Virus record (IMG/VR): IMGVR_UViG_3300025769_000159
Coordinates: 1 to 53,215 of that record
Source of the DNA: a virus
DNA length: 53,215 nucleotides
Reading direction: 5' to 3' (one strand)
A model generated the notes under the pieces. The model ran no database searches and was not told the origin of the DNA. It worked only from the letters and a program-made list of their open reading frames with translations. Of the stretch, positions 10,801 through 18,396 are shown piece by piece. Positions within the stretch are counted from its first letter, which is position 1. Every line of letters begins with the position of its first letter. A program made the position numbers and the translations under genes.

Positions 10801-10932
10801 CCTCCACCACAAGCTGTTAATACAAGTCTCTTGGCTCAAGCACCAGATAATACAGGAATTATGAAAAATCTAAGTAGTACGGAAAGAGCTTTACTATCTC
10901 CGTCAGAACAAGAAATAGCAATGAGGTCATAA
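7813..10932 (+). CDS. very large internal virion/ejection-type protein, 1039 aa
   Basis: The longest gene of the window. The protein is helical and lysine/glutamate-rich, with a single clearly hydrophobic section around residues 225-265 (GAFIIPEIAATLFAAG and following Ala/Ser-rich residues) that could insert in a membrane. The rest is long charged helices, giving coiled-coil potential from about 400 to 900. The C-terminal 80 residues are Gln/Asn/Pro-rich and look disordered. Length and architecture resemble proteins ejected into the cell envelope by short-tailed phages (compare T7 gp15/gp16 in role, not in shown homology). No transglycosylase motif was found. The stop overlaps the XhlA-like gene by one base. 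Confidence 0.65.
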   Translation: MSLLSVNNVQEYRQKYADALEQKSSEIGKPITDEMLTKSIYQKLSSKADIDYFSFYKSFNPEGKYANLDTYRVATNDLDSNDNDTINKAYDELQTVGRVRFKDFVNVFSPKPFDKEEYYDNFNIVTLNVPDVEYNIKEIAEMRGINPDTDVNLAEVGFAQALARDDVDKAIAAKEVLNKYFGEDIPIRMGEETEELEFLNPNTGKYELLNSYGLDEGDLAKFGTYGAFIIPEIAATLFAAGTTGPTGAVITSAASSAALETLRLAAGHNLYGINKTEKGFVDYLENEGKDLAVLNGLLTTAGFTVPKLYRMFKDIRRFGKINAAEFGGRIDDAEAANKLVTKINDRLVELGTKKKLRFSLGQAGDDPELLALQNAYETNPKYGVKGIFDTFNKEQAEALDTYMNLMAKEYNFQGLSGKDNILSDEIGKMIRTKIAERLAPKQKILTNALEKAETDLTNAVIKLPDGSTKEAGTQIRNVIDSLYDDFEQSFTDKYTALFAAGGGRKVNTDIIKTAVKELNQRQKNTLFNKYPNIKTFFDAPKGTTISINKLKNTLSDLRRFDRDISKGLIPIEGAPVEGALSKLIGAVKNQLKEDLGADDIWYREFLKLDKSYAKNKDLYKGVISKLMSTKNGRLVIADEDVFKQTFKKGNGQIQRIDDVYALIKKRPDLIQTYKEQILGAYKGIVDPTNTGKINLVAHQKFLNDYKYALETFFGGKNGYKQIEKIGELAKKVEVTAVKRNKLMKQLGTTTNGRIESMDPDKIFAFLYNNKSPTTLNKVMTILRQDKDLLNAFQTVAKDDLLFKVTDNRGNFVFDKFADYLKNNNQVLTRTFADNPKFLTDLKMMRDALEITSRKSAQKTIGKAETALNDIIRARLGQFTVAGRTFTALKKIVRSDVDKQLAEIITDPKRLEDLLKLKTVKKDSKAAKQIITRLFGYYIFDERFFEDDQFTPNMIDFVDTQQLTQDTKDVNEAENLLAQNTEIDNRFNQAVLPSGSVPPPQAVNTSLLAQAPDNTGIMKNLSSTERALLSPSEQEIAMRS

Positions 10933-11111
10933 TGGTTAAAAAATCTGCATTACAAAAAATAGAATCACATGAAAAGTTATGTAGAATTATGCAGAAACAA
11001 ACATTTGACCAAATAAAAGAAATGCAAGAACGAATTAAAAGATTAGAATATTGGATAGTTGGAGGTATGGGAGCTGTCCTAATAACTTTACTAACAGACG
11101 TAACAAAATAA
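10932..11111 (+). CDS. XhlA/holin-like small membrane protein
   Basis: A 59-residue protein with an amphipathic, coiled-coil-like N-terminal half (QIKEMQERIKRLEYW) followed by one membrane segment (WIVGGMGAVLITLL) and a short polar tail. This is the layout of the haemolysin XhlA family of phage lysis proteins. The start overlaps the preceding stop by one base and the next gene is a peptidoglycan peptidase, giving a typical holin/endolysin pair. Residues are short and generic, so family membership is inferred from architecture and context rather than from diagnostic motifs. Confidence 0.6.
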   Translation: MVKKSALQKIESHEKLCRIMQKQTFDQIKEMQERIKRLEYWIVGGMGAVLITLLTDVTK

Positions 11112-11119
11112 AAAAATTT

Positions 11120-11605
11120 ATGCAACTTTCAAAACATTTTACTTTAAGAGAAATGACCAATTCTATGACTGCTCAACGTAAGGGTATAGACAACACACCA
11201 GGAGCAGGAGAGATCAAAAGTTTAGGTGATCTATGTTATGAGGTACTTGAACCATTACGTGCACACTTTGACAAAGCTGTGACAATTACCAGCGGATACC
11301 GCTCAGAAGCGTTATGTGAAGCGATCGGCAGCAAAAAGACTTCGCAGCATGCCAAGGGCCAAGCGGTCGACCTAGAAATATTTGGCGTGCCCAACATTAA
11401 GACAGCTTACTGGCTACAAAATAACGTGGATTTTGATCAATTGATCATGGAGTATTACGACAAGGATGATCCTGCGGGGGGATGGGTTCACATAAGTTAT
11501 CACGAATCAGGTTCAAACAGAAAACAAGTTCTTACTTTTGATGGGAAAAAATACACCGAAGGCCTTCCAGATATGGAATGGAAGGGTGGAAAAGTCGTAG
11601 GTTAA
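11120..11605 (+). CDS. M15-family D-Ala-D-Ala carboxypeptidase-like endolysin
   Basis: A 161-residue zinc peptidase-type endolysin. Seen: the start MQLSKHFTLREM, VTITSGYRS near residue 58, the metal-binding HxxGxAxD motif as HAKGQAVD (His77 and Asp84), and the third ligand in GGWVHISY (His124). These match the M15/VanY-like peptidases that cut peptide bonds in peptidoglycan. No signal peptide is present, so export would depend on a holin, consistent with the XhlA-like gene just upstream. A longer frame opens at a TTG at 11051 inside the previous gene, but the family N-terminus begins at 11120. The codons from about 11280 to 11480 are visibly more GC-rich than the neighbours. Confidence 0.88.
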   Translation: MQLSKHFTLREMTNSMTAQRKGIDNTPGAGEIKSLGDLCYEVLEPLRAHFDKAVTITSGYRSEALCEAIGSKKTSQHAKGQAVDLEIFGVPNIKTAYWLQNNVDFDQLIMEYYDKDDPAGGWVHISYHESGSNRKQVLTFDGKKYTEGLPDMEWKGGKVVG

Positions 11606-11608
11606 CTA

Positions 11609-11935
11609 TTAATACATTCCATATAACCCCCAATTGTACCAATAATAATCTATCGCATGATGAGAGTATGCTCCAATAATACATCCTAAAAAACTTGGTA
11701 ACTTTTTTTGTTTAAATAAAACAGATATAAAAAAACAGCCAAACCCTATAATAGATACCCCTAAAATAGTGTGAAAGAATTTGTGACTAGGATAACCAGT
11801 TGTTAAAAAATAGTAAACAACCTCAATGTCTATAAGTATATTTACAATTGAAAACCATATCAAACTAAAGTGTTTTGGAAACAAAAGTTTTATTGGTGTA
11901 GCTGCTGCAATGTGAAACGGTGTAATCATATCCAA
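11609..11935 (-). CDS. membrane protein, YdjM/DUF457-like metal-dependent hydrolase type
   Basis: A 108-residue protein with about three hydrophobic segments and a set of conserved-looking polar residues: PFHIA (His8), DIEV (Asp36, Glu38), the HKFFHT pair, and YSHHAIDYYW near residue 90. This scattered H/D pattern between helices is typical of the inner-membrane metal-dependent hydrolase-like family (YdjM-type). It is short for that family, so it may be a minimal form. Its start overlaps the end of the helicase gene by 10 bases on the same strand, so the two are co-transcribed. It converges with the endolysin gene. Activity is inferred, not shown. Confidence 0.6.
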   Translation of the reverse strand: MDMITPFHIAAATPIKLLFPKHFSLIWFSIVNILIDIEVVYYFLTTGYPSHKFFHTILGVSIIGFGCFFISVLFKQKKLPSFLGCIIGAYSHHAIDYYWYNWGLYGMY

Positions 11936-13356
11936 TCCTTTAGTTCTTCACCCATAACTTCGGATGCAATGTTAATTTTTTTACGTAAGGCTTCTACTAT
12001 TTTTTCATCAACAGTATCTTCTGCAATTAAATCAATATAAGTTACAGTTTTCTTTTGACCTATTCGATGAGCTCTATCTTCTGATTGTAATCTTTTCTCT
12101 AAATCATATCCGTTAGAAAAATATATTACAGTATTAGCTTGTGTAAGTGTAATACCGTAACCACCTGTTTGTGGTGTACCTATAATAAATCTACATTTAG
12201 GATCGTTTTGAAATTTACGAATATTATCTTGTCTATCTTCTTGAGATGTTAAACCATAGTAATGAACATAAGAATCTTTACCATGTTCTTTAATTATTCT
12301 TTGTATAATCTCACCTACACTTAATTGATAGTTAGCCCAAATTATAGCTTTACCCTCTATGTCTTCAAGAATTGACATAAGTTCATCAAGTCTATTACTT
12401 TCAACTGATTGTGTTGAACCATCATCAGCAGTAAAATGACCACAAGTAATTTGATGTAAGCGCATTAACTGTGTGAGAACAGTCATGGTAGTTGTCACTT
12501 TACCATTTAATATAGCCATAGCTTCTTTTTTCATTTGTTCATAGATTCTTTTTTGATCTGGAGTAAGAGCTACGTGTCTCTTAATAAAATTTTTAGGAGG
12601 TAAATCTAGACAGTCTTCTTTTAAAACTCTGTATGAAAATCCTTTTACCTTATCGGATAGTTCACCCAAATTTTGAAAAGCATCTACTATCTGTATAGAT
12701 CTACCATGAAGATACATAGTTTTCATTTCTGCATATCTATTACGAAAAGCATAAAACGAATCATAATTCAATAACCACGGATCAAGGAACTCACATTGAC
12801 TAAACAAATCTAAAGGATTTTTTGTAATAGGTGAACCCGTCATAATACGTCTGTACTTAGCACACTTACCAAGACTTATAATATTTTTAGTTCTTTTTGT
12901 TGTAGGTGTTTTAATAGTAGTAGATTCATCTATAGCCATTAAAGTTTTATGAGAACTTAAAAATTTAGATGCAAATTTAACACCCTTATCTGTAGACAAA
13001 GACTCTACATTCATAATTAAAATATGTAAGTCTTGTCCTATTTCAAACAGTGATTCTAATTTTTCTCTTTGAGTTTTTGTTATGTTTGATTGCCATAAAA
13101 TATTTTTATACTCTATGTGATTAGGTAAGTGCGTTGGCAGCTCTTGTTCATACCAAGTTTTAACAACACCCTTTGGTGCAATAATTAAAGCGCCATCTAC
13201 TTTACCTTTATCATAAAGCATAGCTAAATTATCTATTAGCACTTTTGTTTTACCTGTACCCATTTCCATAAAATAAGCATAGGTTTCTTTATTCCATGAT
13301 TTTTCTAACGCAGTTAATTGATGAGCGTAAGGTTTTGTTTTAAATTTATAATTCAT
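11926..13356 (-). CDS. SNF2-type superfamily 2 DNA helicase/ATPase
   Basis: A 476-residue SF2 protein with all main motifs: Walker A as MGTGKT near residue 32, IIAPKGVVKTW (motif Ia region), AIDEST (DEAD-box-like motif II) near 145, TGSPITKNPLDL (motif III region), and QSEDRAHRIGQ (motif VI) near 430. The RAHRIGQ form is characteristic of SNF2-family translocases. No extra DNA-binding domain is visible. Such proteins act in phage replication, repair or recombination. It is read opposite to the replication operon, from a near-consensus promoter at 13386-13414, with GAAAGAAG as a plausible ribosome site before the ATG. Confidence 0.88.
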   Translation of the reverse strand: MNYKFKTKPYAHQLTALEKSWNKETYAYFMEMGTGKTKVLIDNLAMLYDKGKVDGALIIAPKGVVKTWYEQELPTHLPNHIEYKNILWQSNITKTQREKLESLFEIGQDLHILIMNVESLSTDKGVKFASKFLSSHKTLMAIDESTTIKTPTTKRTKNIISLGKCAKYRRIMTGSPITKNPLDLFSQCEFLDPWLLNYDSFYAFRNRYAEMKTMYLHGRSIQIVDAFQNLGELSDKVKGFSYRVLKEDCLDLPPKNFIKRHVALTPDQKRIYEQMKKEAMAILNGKVTTTMTVLTQLMRLHQITCGHFTADDGSTQSVESNRLDELMSILEDIEGKAIIWANYQLSVGEIIQRIIKEHGKDSYVHYYGLTSQEDRQDNIRKFQNDPKCRFIIGTPQTGGYGITLTQANTVIYFSNGYDLEKRLQSEDRAHRIGQKKTVTYIDLIAEDTVDEKIVEALRKKINIASEVMGEELKDWI

Positions 13357-13377
13357 AAATATTTACTTCTTTCTGTA

Positions 13378-13405
13378 TTGACTTCTATATAATCGATGCT
13401 ATATC
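13378..13405 (+). promoter_or_regulatory. sigma70-like promoter for the replication operon
   Basis: TTGACT (13378-13383), 16 bases, then TATATC (13400-13405). It lies within the same 40 bases as the divergent helicase promoter. The predicted start of transcription, near 13412, coincides with an ATG at 13414. The boxes are good but not perfect, so it is a candidate. Confidence 0.45.
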
Positions 13406-13414
13406 TTTTGTCAA
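13386..13414 (-). promoter_or_regulatory. sigma70-like promoter for the helicase gene
   Basis: Read on the minus strand: TTGACA (13414-13409), a 17-base spacer, then TATATA (13391-13386). The -35 box is perfect and the spacing ideal. Transcription would begin near 13379, about 23 bases before the helicase ATG at 13356. It overlaps an oppositely directed promoter almost completely. Confidence 0.6.
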
Positions 13415-13809
13415 TGTCAGAAAGTATAGAGTATGAAAAAATAATGAAAACACATACGCCTGTCGTATATGTTATTCAACATATTCCTGGAACACAAGCA
13501 GGCAATCCCAAAATTAATATCATGGGTGCGTCTCAATATGGACAGTTTAAATTTTTGTTACCAGAATTTTCTCAAATGATTTTTTCTCCAGGTCCACTTA
13601 TTTATAAGTTAAGACAAGGTTTAAAAGATTATCATGTAAAAGATTATTTATTACTTACAGGAGATCCTGCAATCATTGGTGTTGCATGTTCTATTGTATC
13701 TGATATTACTCACGGTAAATACAATGTATTAAAGTGGGATAAGCAAGAAAGAAAATACTATCCAATAGAAATAAACTTATATGAAAGAGGAGAAATAGAT
13801 GACAATTAA
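13414..13809 (+). CDS. conserved-looking hypothetical protein of the replication operon
   Basis: About 131 residues from the ATG at 13414, or 121 from an ATG at 13444 (MKTHTPVVYVIQH). The second start matches the point where the sequence becomes domain-like. Seen: KDYLLLTGDPAIIGVACSIV in the middle, an alternating strand/helix pattern that I recall from small phage proteins of unknown role near replication genes, and VLKWDKQERKYYPIEI at the end. No catalytic motif. If translation starts at 13414 the mRNA would be essentially leaderless. The last bases overlap the next gene by 11, so the operon is tightly coupled. Confidence 0.6.
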   Translation: MSESIEYEKIMKTHTPVVYVIQHIPGTQAGNPKINIMGASQYGQFKFLLPEFSQMIFSPGPLIYKLRQGLKDYHVKDYLLLTGDPAIIGVACSIVSDITHGKYNVLKWDKQERKYYPIEINLYERGEIDDN

Positions 13810-14350
13810 TTTTGAAGAAGACCAACAAGATGCAATGAAGAAAACTGAAAACATTCAGTCTCTTGCAGATCAAGTTGAAAAGTTAGAATCTTTACATAAA
13901 AGATTAGAGCTACAAGAACAGAATACTAAAAATTTAAAATCAGAAATACAAAAAGTTTCTGGTGACATCATTCCAACTATGATGTCTGAAATGGGTCTTG
14001 CAGAATTAAAACTGCATGATGGATCACATTTAAAAGTTTCGACGACATATCGTGCTTCTATTACAGAGGCAAATAAAGAGATGGCGTTTAACTGGCTTCG
14101 GGACAATGGATTAGGTGATATTATTAAGAACGAGATCTTGGTATCATTTGGTCGTAACGAGGATAACAAGGCAGCAGATTATGCTGCTCTTGCGAAGGGT
14201 CAAGGGTTCCAACCGACACAAAAGATGAAGGTAGAACCCATGACCTTGAAAGCGCTAGTCCGTGAGCGTATTGAGGCGGGTAAAGAAATGCCAACGGAAA
14301 TCTTTGGGGTATTCTCAGAGAATAAGACAACAATAAAAAGGAACAAATAA
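13799..14350 (+). CDS. conserved hypothetical, N-terminal coiled coil
   Basis: A 183-residue protein. Residues 20-60 form a heptad-like helix (LADQVEKLESLHKRLE and on), followed by a compact domain with SEMGLAELKLHDGSHL and NWLRDNGLGDIIKNEI. The C-terminal part is KALVRERIEAGKEMPTEIFG. Ribosome site AGAGGAGAAA lies just before the ATG inside the upstream gene. It precedes the possible ssDNA-binding protein and primase, so a role in DNA replication or recombination is likely, but the family was not recognised. Confidence 0.6.
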   Translation: MTINFEEDQQDAMKKTENIQSLADQVEKLESLHKRLELQEQNTKNLKSEIQKVSGDIIPTMMSEMGLAELKLHDGSHLKVSTTYRASITEANKEMAFNWLRDNGLGDIIKNEILVSFGRNEDNKAADYAALAKGQGFQPTQKMKVEPMTLKALVRERIEAGKEMPTEIFGVFSENKTTIKRNK

Positions 14351-14352
14351 AC

Positions 14353-15108
14353 ATGAACCAAGTAACAGAGAAAAAAGAAGGAGCATTAGCAGTCAACTTG
14401 TTTGAAGCTGATGCAAATCAAGGTGCTCAAAATATAGCGCAAGAAGATCTTGCTTTACCTTTCCTAAAAATTTTGGGACAACTATCTCCAGAGGTTAACA
14501 AAAGAGATGGTAAATATGTCGAGGGCGCTGAACCCGGCAAAATCATAAATACGGTTACTAATCAACTCTTCGATGAGGTCAACGTTGTACCATGTCATTA
14601 TAAAAGACAGTACATCGAGTGGCAAGATCGAGGACAAAGCACTGGTGCACCTGTAGCAATACATGATGCAGATAGTGATATAATTAGTCAAACCACTAGG
14701 GACAAATCGTATAAGGATAGATTACCAAATGGTAACTATCTTGATAACACTGCTAGTCATTTTGTGTTGCAGCTAGGTGATACCCCACAATCTGCTTTGA
14801 TTTCTATGAAGTCTACTCAACTTAAAGTAAGTAGAAAATGGAACTCAATGATGATGGGATTAAAAATGCAAGGTAAAAACGGTTTGTTTACTCCGCCTAC
14901 ATACAGTCACATTTATAAACTAAAAACTGTTCAAATGTCTAATGACAAAGGAACATGGTTTGGTTGGGATGTAGAAAAAGTTGGTCCTGTCACAGACAAA
15001 GGTATCTACGATATGGCTAAAAACTTTGCTCTAAGTGTAGGTAAGGGTGAGATCGAGGCAAAACATAGCTCAGAAGAACCTGCTAAACAAGGCTCTTCAA
15101 ACTACTAG
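14353..15108 (+). CDS. possible single-strand DNA-binding/replication accessory protein
   Basis: A 251-residue protein with an N-terminal disordered 30 residues, then LALPFLKILGQLSPEVNK, VNVVPCHYKRQYIEW, and FVLQLGDTPQSALISMKSTQL: a beta-rich core with regularly spaced aromatic residues (Tyr, Trp, Phe) as in OB-fold ssDNA-binding proteins. The C-terminus is Ser/Glu-rich and flexible. It sits directly before the primase, 3 bases after the upstream gene. The ssDNA-binding call is inference from composition and position; no diagnostic motif was found. Confidence 0.45.
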   Translation: MNQVTEKKEGALAVNLFEADANQGAQNIAQEDLALPFLKILGQLSPEVNKRDGKYVEGAEPGKIINTVTNQLFDEVNVVPCHYKRQYIEWQDRGQSTGAPVAIHDADSDIISQTTRDKSYKDRLPNGNYLDNTASHFVLQLGDTPQSALISMKSTQLKVSRKWNSMMMGLKMQGKNGLFTPPTYSHIYKLKTVQMSNDKGTWFGWDVEKVGPVTDKGIYDMAKNFALSVGKGEIEAKHSSEEPAKQGSSNY

Positions 15109-15118
15109 AATCCTAGGT

Positions 15119-15152
15119 AGTGGGCGGTTAAGCTAGCGTGGATCCGCCCACT
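15119..15152 (+). terminator. GC-rich hairpin before the primase gene
   Basis: Perfect 9-base inverted repeat AGTGGGCGG (15119-15127) / CCGCCCACT (15144-15152), loop 16 bases. It is followed by TAAAAAAG rather than a T-run, so it is a poor classical terminator on the plus strand. It lies 10 bases before the primase ATG and could be an RNA-processing or translation-control element instead. Confidence 0.4.
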
Positions 15153-15162
15153 TAAAAAAGCT

Positions 15163-16668
15163 ATGGAAAATATTAGAAAGTTTATAGAAATATTTGAAGG
15201 ATTAAATCGAGCCCATGGTGTCACTATTGTTGGTGAATCAAATGGTAATGGATCTAAAATAAAAGGTAAATCTTTTGTTAAAAGAGAAATTATAACAGAT
15301 GAGCATTGGTCAAATCATTTACAAGGCTCACAGAGTTTAGGTGTTATACCAATCAATGATGATAACAAATGTAGATGGGGTTGTATAGATATAGACTCTT
15401 ATGCAGGATTTGATCACGCAAAATTAATTAAAAAAATAAAAGAACTCAGTTTACCACTGTTAGTATTTAGATCTAAGTCAGGTGGTGCTCATGTATTTAT
15501 ATTTACAGAAGATTATGTATCAGCTGGTTTGATGCAAGATAAACTAAATGAAATTAGATCTGTGTTAGGTTATGGTGGATCAGAAGTTTTTCCTAAACAA
15601 AGAGAATTAAAATCCAAAGATGATACAGGAAATTTTTTAAATTTACCATATTTTAATGGTGATAATACAGTAAGATATTGCTTTAATAATAATGCTGAGT
15701 CCGTTAATCTTCTAAACTTTTTTGAGTTGTATGAAACAACAAAAATTACCGAACAACAATTATCAGAGTTAAAAGTAAAAAGACCTGAAACACCTTACTC
15801 GGATGGACCACCATGTATAGAACTAATGATGCAAAACAGAGTGGGTGAAGGAGGTAGAAATAATGCTTTATTTCATTACGGTGTATATGCAAAATCTAAG
15901 TGGCCAGAGAATTGGAAGTCTAAGCTAGTAATATTTAACGAAGGTGCAATGGAACAACCATTGTCTGACACTGAAGTAAACATAATAACTAAACAACATG
16001 ATAAGAAAGATTGGGGTTATAAATGTAACGATCAACCAATGTGTAGTTTGTGCGATAAAAAATTATGCAAAACTAGAAAGTTTGGTATTGGTCAAGAAAT
16101 AATGTTTCCTAGCTTAACTGATTTACAAGTTGTTAATTTAGAAGAGCCTTACTATTATATGAATGTAGATGGAGATAGACTATATCTAGACTCAGCAAAA
16201 CATCTAACTAATCAAGTCTTGTTTCAAGAAGAATGTGTCAAGCAGCTTAGATTTAATCCACCAACACTTAAGACAAATGAATGGAAACAAAAGACAAATA
16301 TTCTTCTAGAAGGTGCTGAGATAACGGAGCCTGCTGAAGGAACAGGGACCAAGGACATATTAAAAAATTACTTAGAAGACTACTGTTTGAATAGAGTCAA
16401 AAAAGATGATTTTGAAGATCTTAAAAATGGTGGGACATATACAAAAGATGAATATCATTACTTTGTATTCGACAATTTTTTTCATCAATATCTTACTCGT
16501 AGACATTGGAAGGTGCAGTATCAAAGAACATCACAAATGTTAAAAGATTACTTACATTGTTTTACCAAAAGGGTTGGTAAGACTAAGCTTTCTGTTTTTG
16601 TGGTAGCTAGATTTGATAAAAAAATACAAACATATAAACAAAAAACTTTTAACAAGGATAACTACTAA
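15163..16668 (+). CDS. archaeo-eukaryotic-type primase (AEP, TOTE-like)
   Basis: A 501-residue protein with the AEP primase signature: motif I DxD in GCIDIDSY (Asp76, Asp78), motif II SGGAHVFIF (Ser107, His110), and a downstream EVFPKQ/NFLNLPYF section typical of primases found in TOTE-type and phage proteins. A cysteine cluster near residues 290-305 (CNDQPMCSLCDKKLC) looks like a zinc-binding element following the catalytic domain. The C-terminal 180 residues are less conserved in look and may form a helical primase accessory domain. It would lay primers or copy DNA for the PolA downstream. The stop overlaps the helicase start by one base. Confidence 0.82.
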   Translation: MENIRKFIEIFEGLNRAHGVTIVGESNGNGSKIKGKSFVKREIITDEHWSNHLQGSQSLGVIPINDDNKCRWGCIDIDSYAGFDHAKLIKKIKELSLPLLVFRSKSGGAHVFIFTEDYVSAGLMQDKLNEIRSVLGYGGSEVFPKQRELKSKDDTGNFLNLPYFNGDNTVRYCFNNNAESVNLLNFFELYETTKITEQQLSELKVKRPETPYSDGPPCIELMMQNRVGEGGRNNALFHYGVYAKSKWPENWKSKLVIFNEGAMEQPLSDTEVNIITKQHDKKDWGYKCNDQPMCSLCDKKLCKTRKFGIGQEIMFPSLTDLQVVNLEEPYYYMNVDGDRLYLDSAKHLTNQVLFQEECVKQLRFNPPTLKTNEWKQKTNILLEGAEITEPAEGTGTKDILKNYLEDYCLNRVKKDDFEDLKNGGTYTKDEYHYFVFDNFFHQYLTRRHWKVQYQRTSQMLKDYLHCFTKRVGKTKLSVFVVARFDKKIQTYKQKTFNKDNY

Positions 16669-18152
16669 TGAGAAAGATAATTTACGGACCACCAGGTACA
16701 GGCAAGACATACTATTTAATGAATGAACTAGAGAAGATTTTAGAAAAGGTTGAACCAAGTAAGATAGGATATTTTACTTTTTCTAGAAACGGTGCACAAG
16801 AAGGTAAAAATAGAGCTATGGATAAGTTTAATTTAACTGAGAAAGATTTACCTTACTTTAGAACTCTACACTCATTTTGTTTTAACATACTAGGTTTAAA
16901 AAAAGAAAACGTAATGCAAGAAAAAGATTACAAAGATCTAGGTAGAGATCTTCAAATAGAGTTTGAAGGTGTTAGGTATGACCATGATCATGAAGGTATA
17001 CTACACTCTAAAGATCCATACATATCCTTAATTAGTTTGGCTAGAAACAAAAGAATATCACCATTAGATCTCTATAATCAAAATGGTTACAGCTACAATC
17101 TTACATATGATAAACTAGATATAATTAGCAAAGAACTACATCAATACAAAAAACAAAAAGGATTAATTGATTATATTGATATGTTAGAAAAATTTTTAGA
17201 CAAAGGGGAGAGTCCGAAGTTTGAAGTTATATTTATAGATGAAGCACAAGATTTAAGTTTAATACAATGGGATATCGTTAAAAAATTAGAGAAGAGTTCT
17301 AAACGATCTATTATTGCAGGAGACGATGATCAAGCTATCTATAAATGGAATGGTGCAGACGCTGAAAGTTTTATAAATTTAGAAGGAGAAAAAGTTATAT
17401 TGCAGCAGTCTTATAGGGTTCCCAAAAACATATTTAATGTAGCAAACAATATTATTAAAAAAGTTAAGAATAGAGTGGAAAAGAATTGGATACCTAAAGA
17501 AGATTTAGGAAAAGTTAATTATCATTGGGAGATAGATAAGGTAGATCTATCTAAAGGAGAGTGGTTAATATTAGCTAGAACAAATTTATTTTTAGAAAAA
17601 ATAGCCTACTACTTAGATCAAAATGGTTTCTTCTTTCAACGTAGAAACTCAACTCCCAGAGTTCAAAACATATATTCTTTAATTGAAAATTGGAATAAAT
17701 TAAAGGAAGGAACTCCTATACATTATAATGATTATAAAAAGATAACCAATAAAATGAGTAAGAATGTTGATTTAAAATTAATGAAACATATGTCAAAAGA
17801 GAATTTTTACGACATAGACACTTTGAAAGAAAAATATGGTTTAAAAACAGATGATGAATGGTATGTTGCTTTTGATGATTTGGGAGATGATGAGATTAGA
17901 AAAATACAGAAACTAATAAAAAATGGAGAAGATTTATCAAAAGATCCTAGGATTAAAATATCAACTATTCATGGGGTAAAAGGTAATGAAAGAGATAACG
18001 TAATTTTATTAACTGATTTGAGTAATGCAGCATACTACAAATATTTAGATAATCCTGATGATGAACATAGATTGTTTTATGTAGGGGTTACTAGAGCTAA
18101 AAAAGAACTAAATATAATTTATGCAAAAACAGAAAGGGGTTATGACATCTAA
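16668..18152 (+). CDS. UvrD/Rep-like superfamily 1 DNA helicase
   Basis: A 494-residue SF1 helicase. Motifs in order: Walker A GPPGTGKT at residues 7-14; YFTFSRNGAQ (Ia region); IDEAQDLS (motif II); GDDDQAIYKWNGA (motif III, Q-rich form); QQSYRVPKNI (motif IV); STIHGVKGNERDNVIL (motif V); and YVGVTRAKKEL (motif VI). All are clear, so the enzyme is probably active as a 3'-5' translocase. It is shorter than cellular UvrD, with a reduced 2B region. Sandwiched between primase and methyltransferase/polymerase genes, it may be the replicative or a recombination helicase of this phage. Confidence 0.92.
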   Translation: MRKIIYGPPGTGKTYYLMNELEKILEKVEPSKIGYFTFSRNGAQEGKNRAMDKFNLTEKDLPYFRTLHSFCFNILGLKKENVMQEKDYKDLGRDLQIEFEGVRYDHDHEGILHSKDPYISLISLARNKRISPLDLYNQNGYSYNLTYDKLDIISKELHQYKKQKGLIDYIDMLEKFLDKGESPKFEVIFIDEAQDLSLIQWDIVKKLEKSSKRSIIAGDDDQAIYKWNGADAESFINLEGEKVILQQSYRVPKNIFNVANNIIKKVKNRVEKNWIPKEDLGKVNYHWEIDKVDLSKGEWLILARTNLFLEKIAYYLDQNGFFFQRRNSTPRVQNIYSLIENWNKLKEGTPIHYNDYKKITNKMSKNVDLKLMKHMSKENFYDIDTLKEKYGLKTDDEWYVAFDDLGDDEIRKIQKLIKNGEDLSKDPRIKISTIHGVKGNERDNVILLTDLSNAAYYKYLDNPDDEHRLFYVGVTRAKKELNIIYAKTERGYDI

Positions 18153-18396
18153 AGATATATTCAATAAATCGTTTCCACAAGATAAGCAAATCGGAGGATC
18201 CCACTACAAAAATTTTACCATACAGCCTTATGAATTTATTTCAAAAAATGATTTATCTTTCTTTCAAGGATGTGTTGTGAAATATGTTTGTCGTTATTTA
18301 AACAAAAACGGTATACAAGACTTAGAAAAAATAATACACTATTGTGAATTAGAAATTAAAAAATTGAAAGATGGAAAGAAAACTAAAAGTTCTTGA
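18142..18396 (+). CDS. DUF3310 family protein
   Basis: Small protein of 84 residues from ATG 18142, with the DUF3310 pattern: IGGSHYKNFTIQPYEFI, then FFQGCVVKYVCRYL, then KNGIQDLEKIIHYCELEI. The family is common in phages, sometimes annotated as a nucleotide-kinase-like or SaV-like protein, but its function is unsettled. A longer frame opens at 18121, but AAAGGGG just before 18142 supports the internal start. It overlaps the helicase end by 11 bases and the methyltransferase start by 26 bases. Confidence 0.82.
   Translation: MTSKDIFNKSFPQDKQIGGSHYKNFTIQPYEFISKNDLSFFQGCVVKYVCRYLNKNGIQDLEKIIHYCELEIKKLKDGKKTKSS

Noticed and set aside
11051-11119. N-terminal extension of the M15 peptidase from a TTG
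   Set aside because: The 23 extra residues overlap the XhlA-like gene and the peptidase family begins at MQLSKHF.
13388-13393. TATAAT on the plus strand as -10 box for the replication operon
   Set aside because: Only 4 bases from TTGACT; the TATATC at 13400 has the correct spacing.
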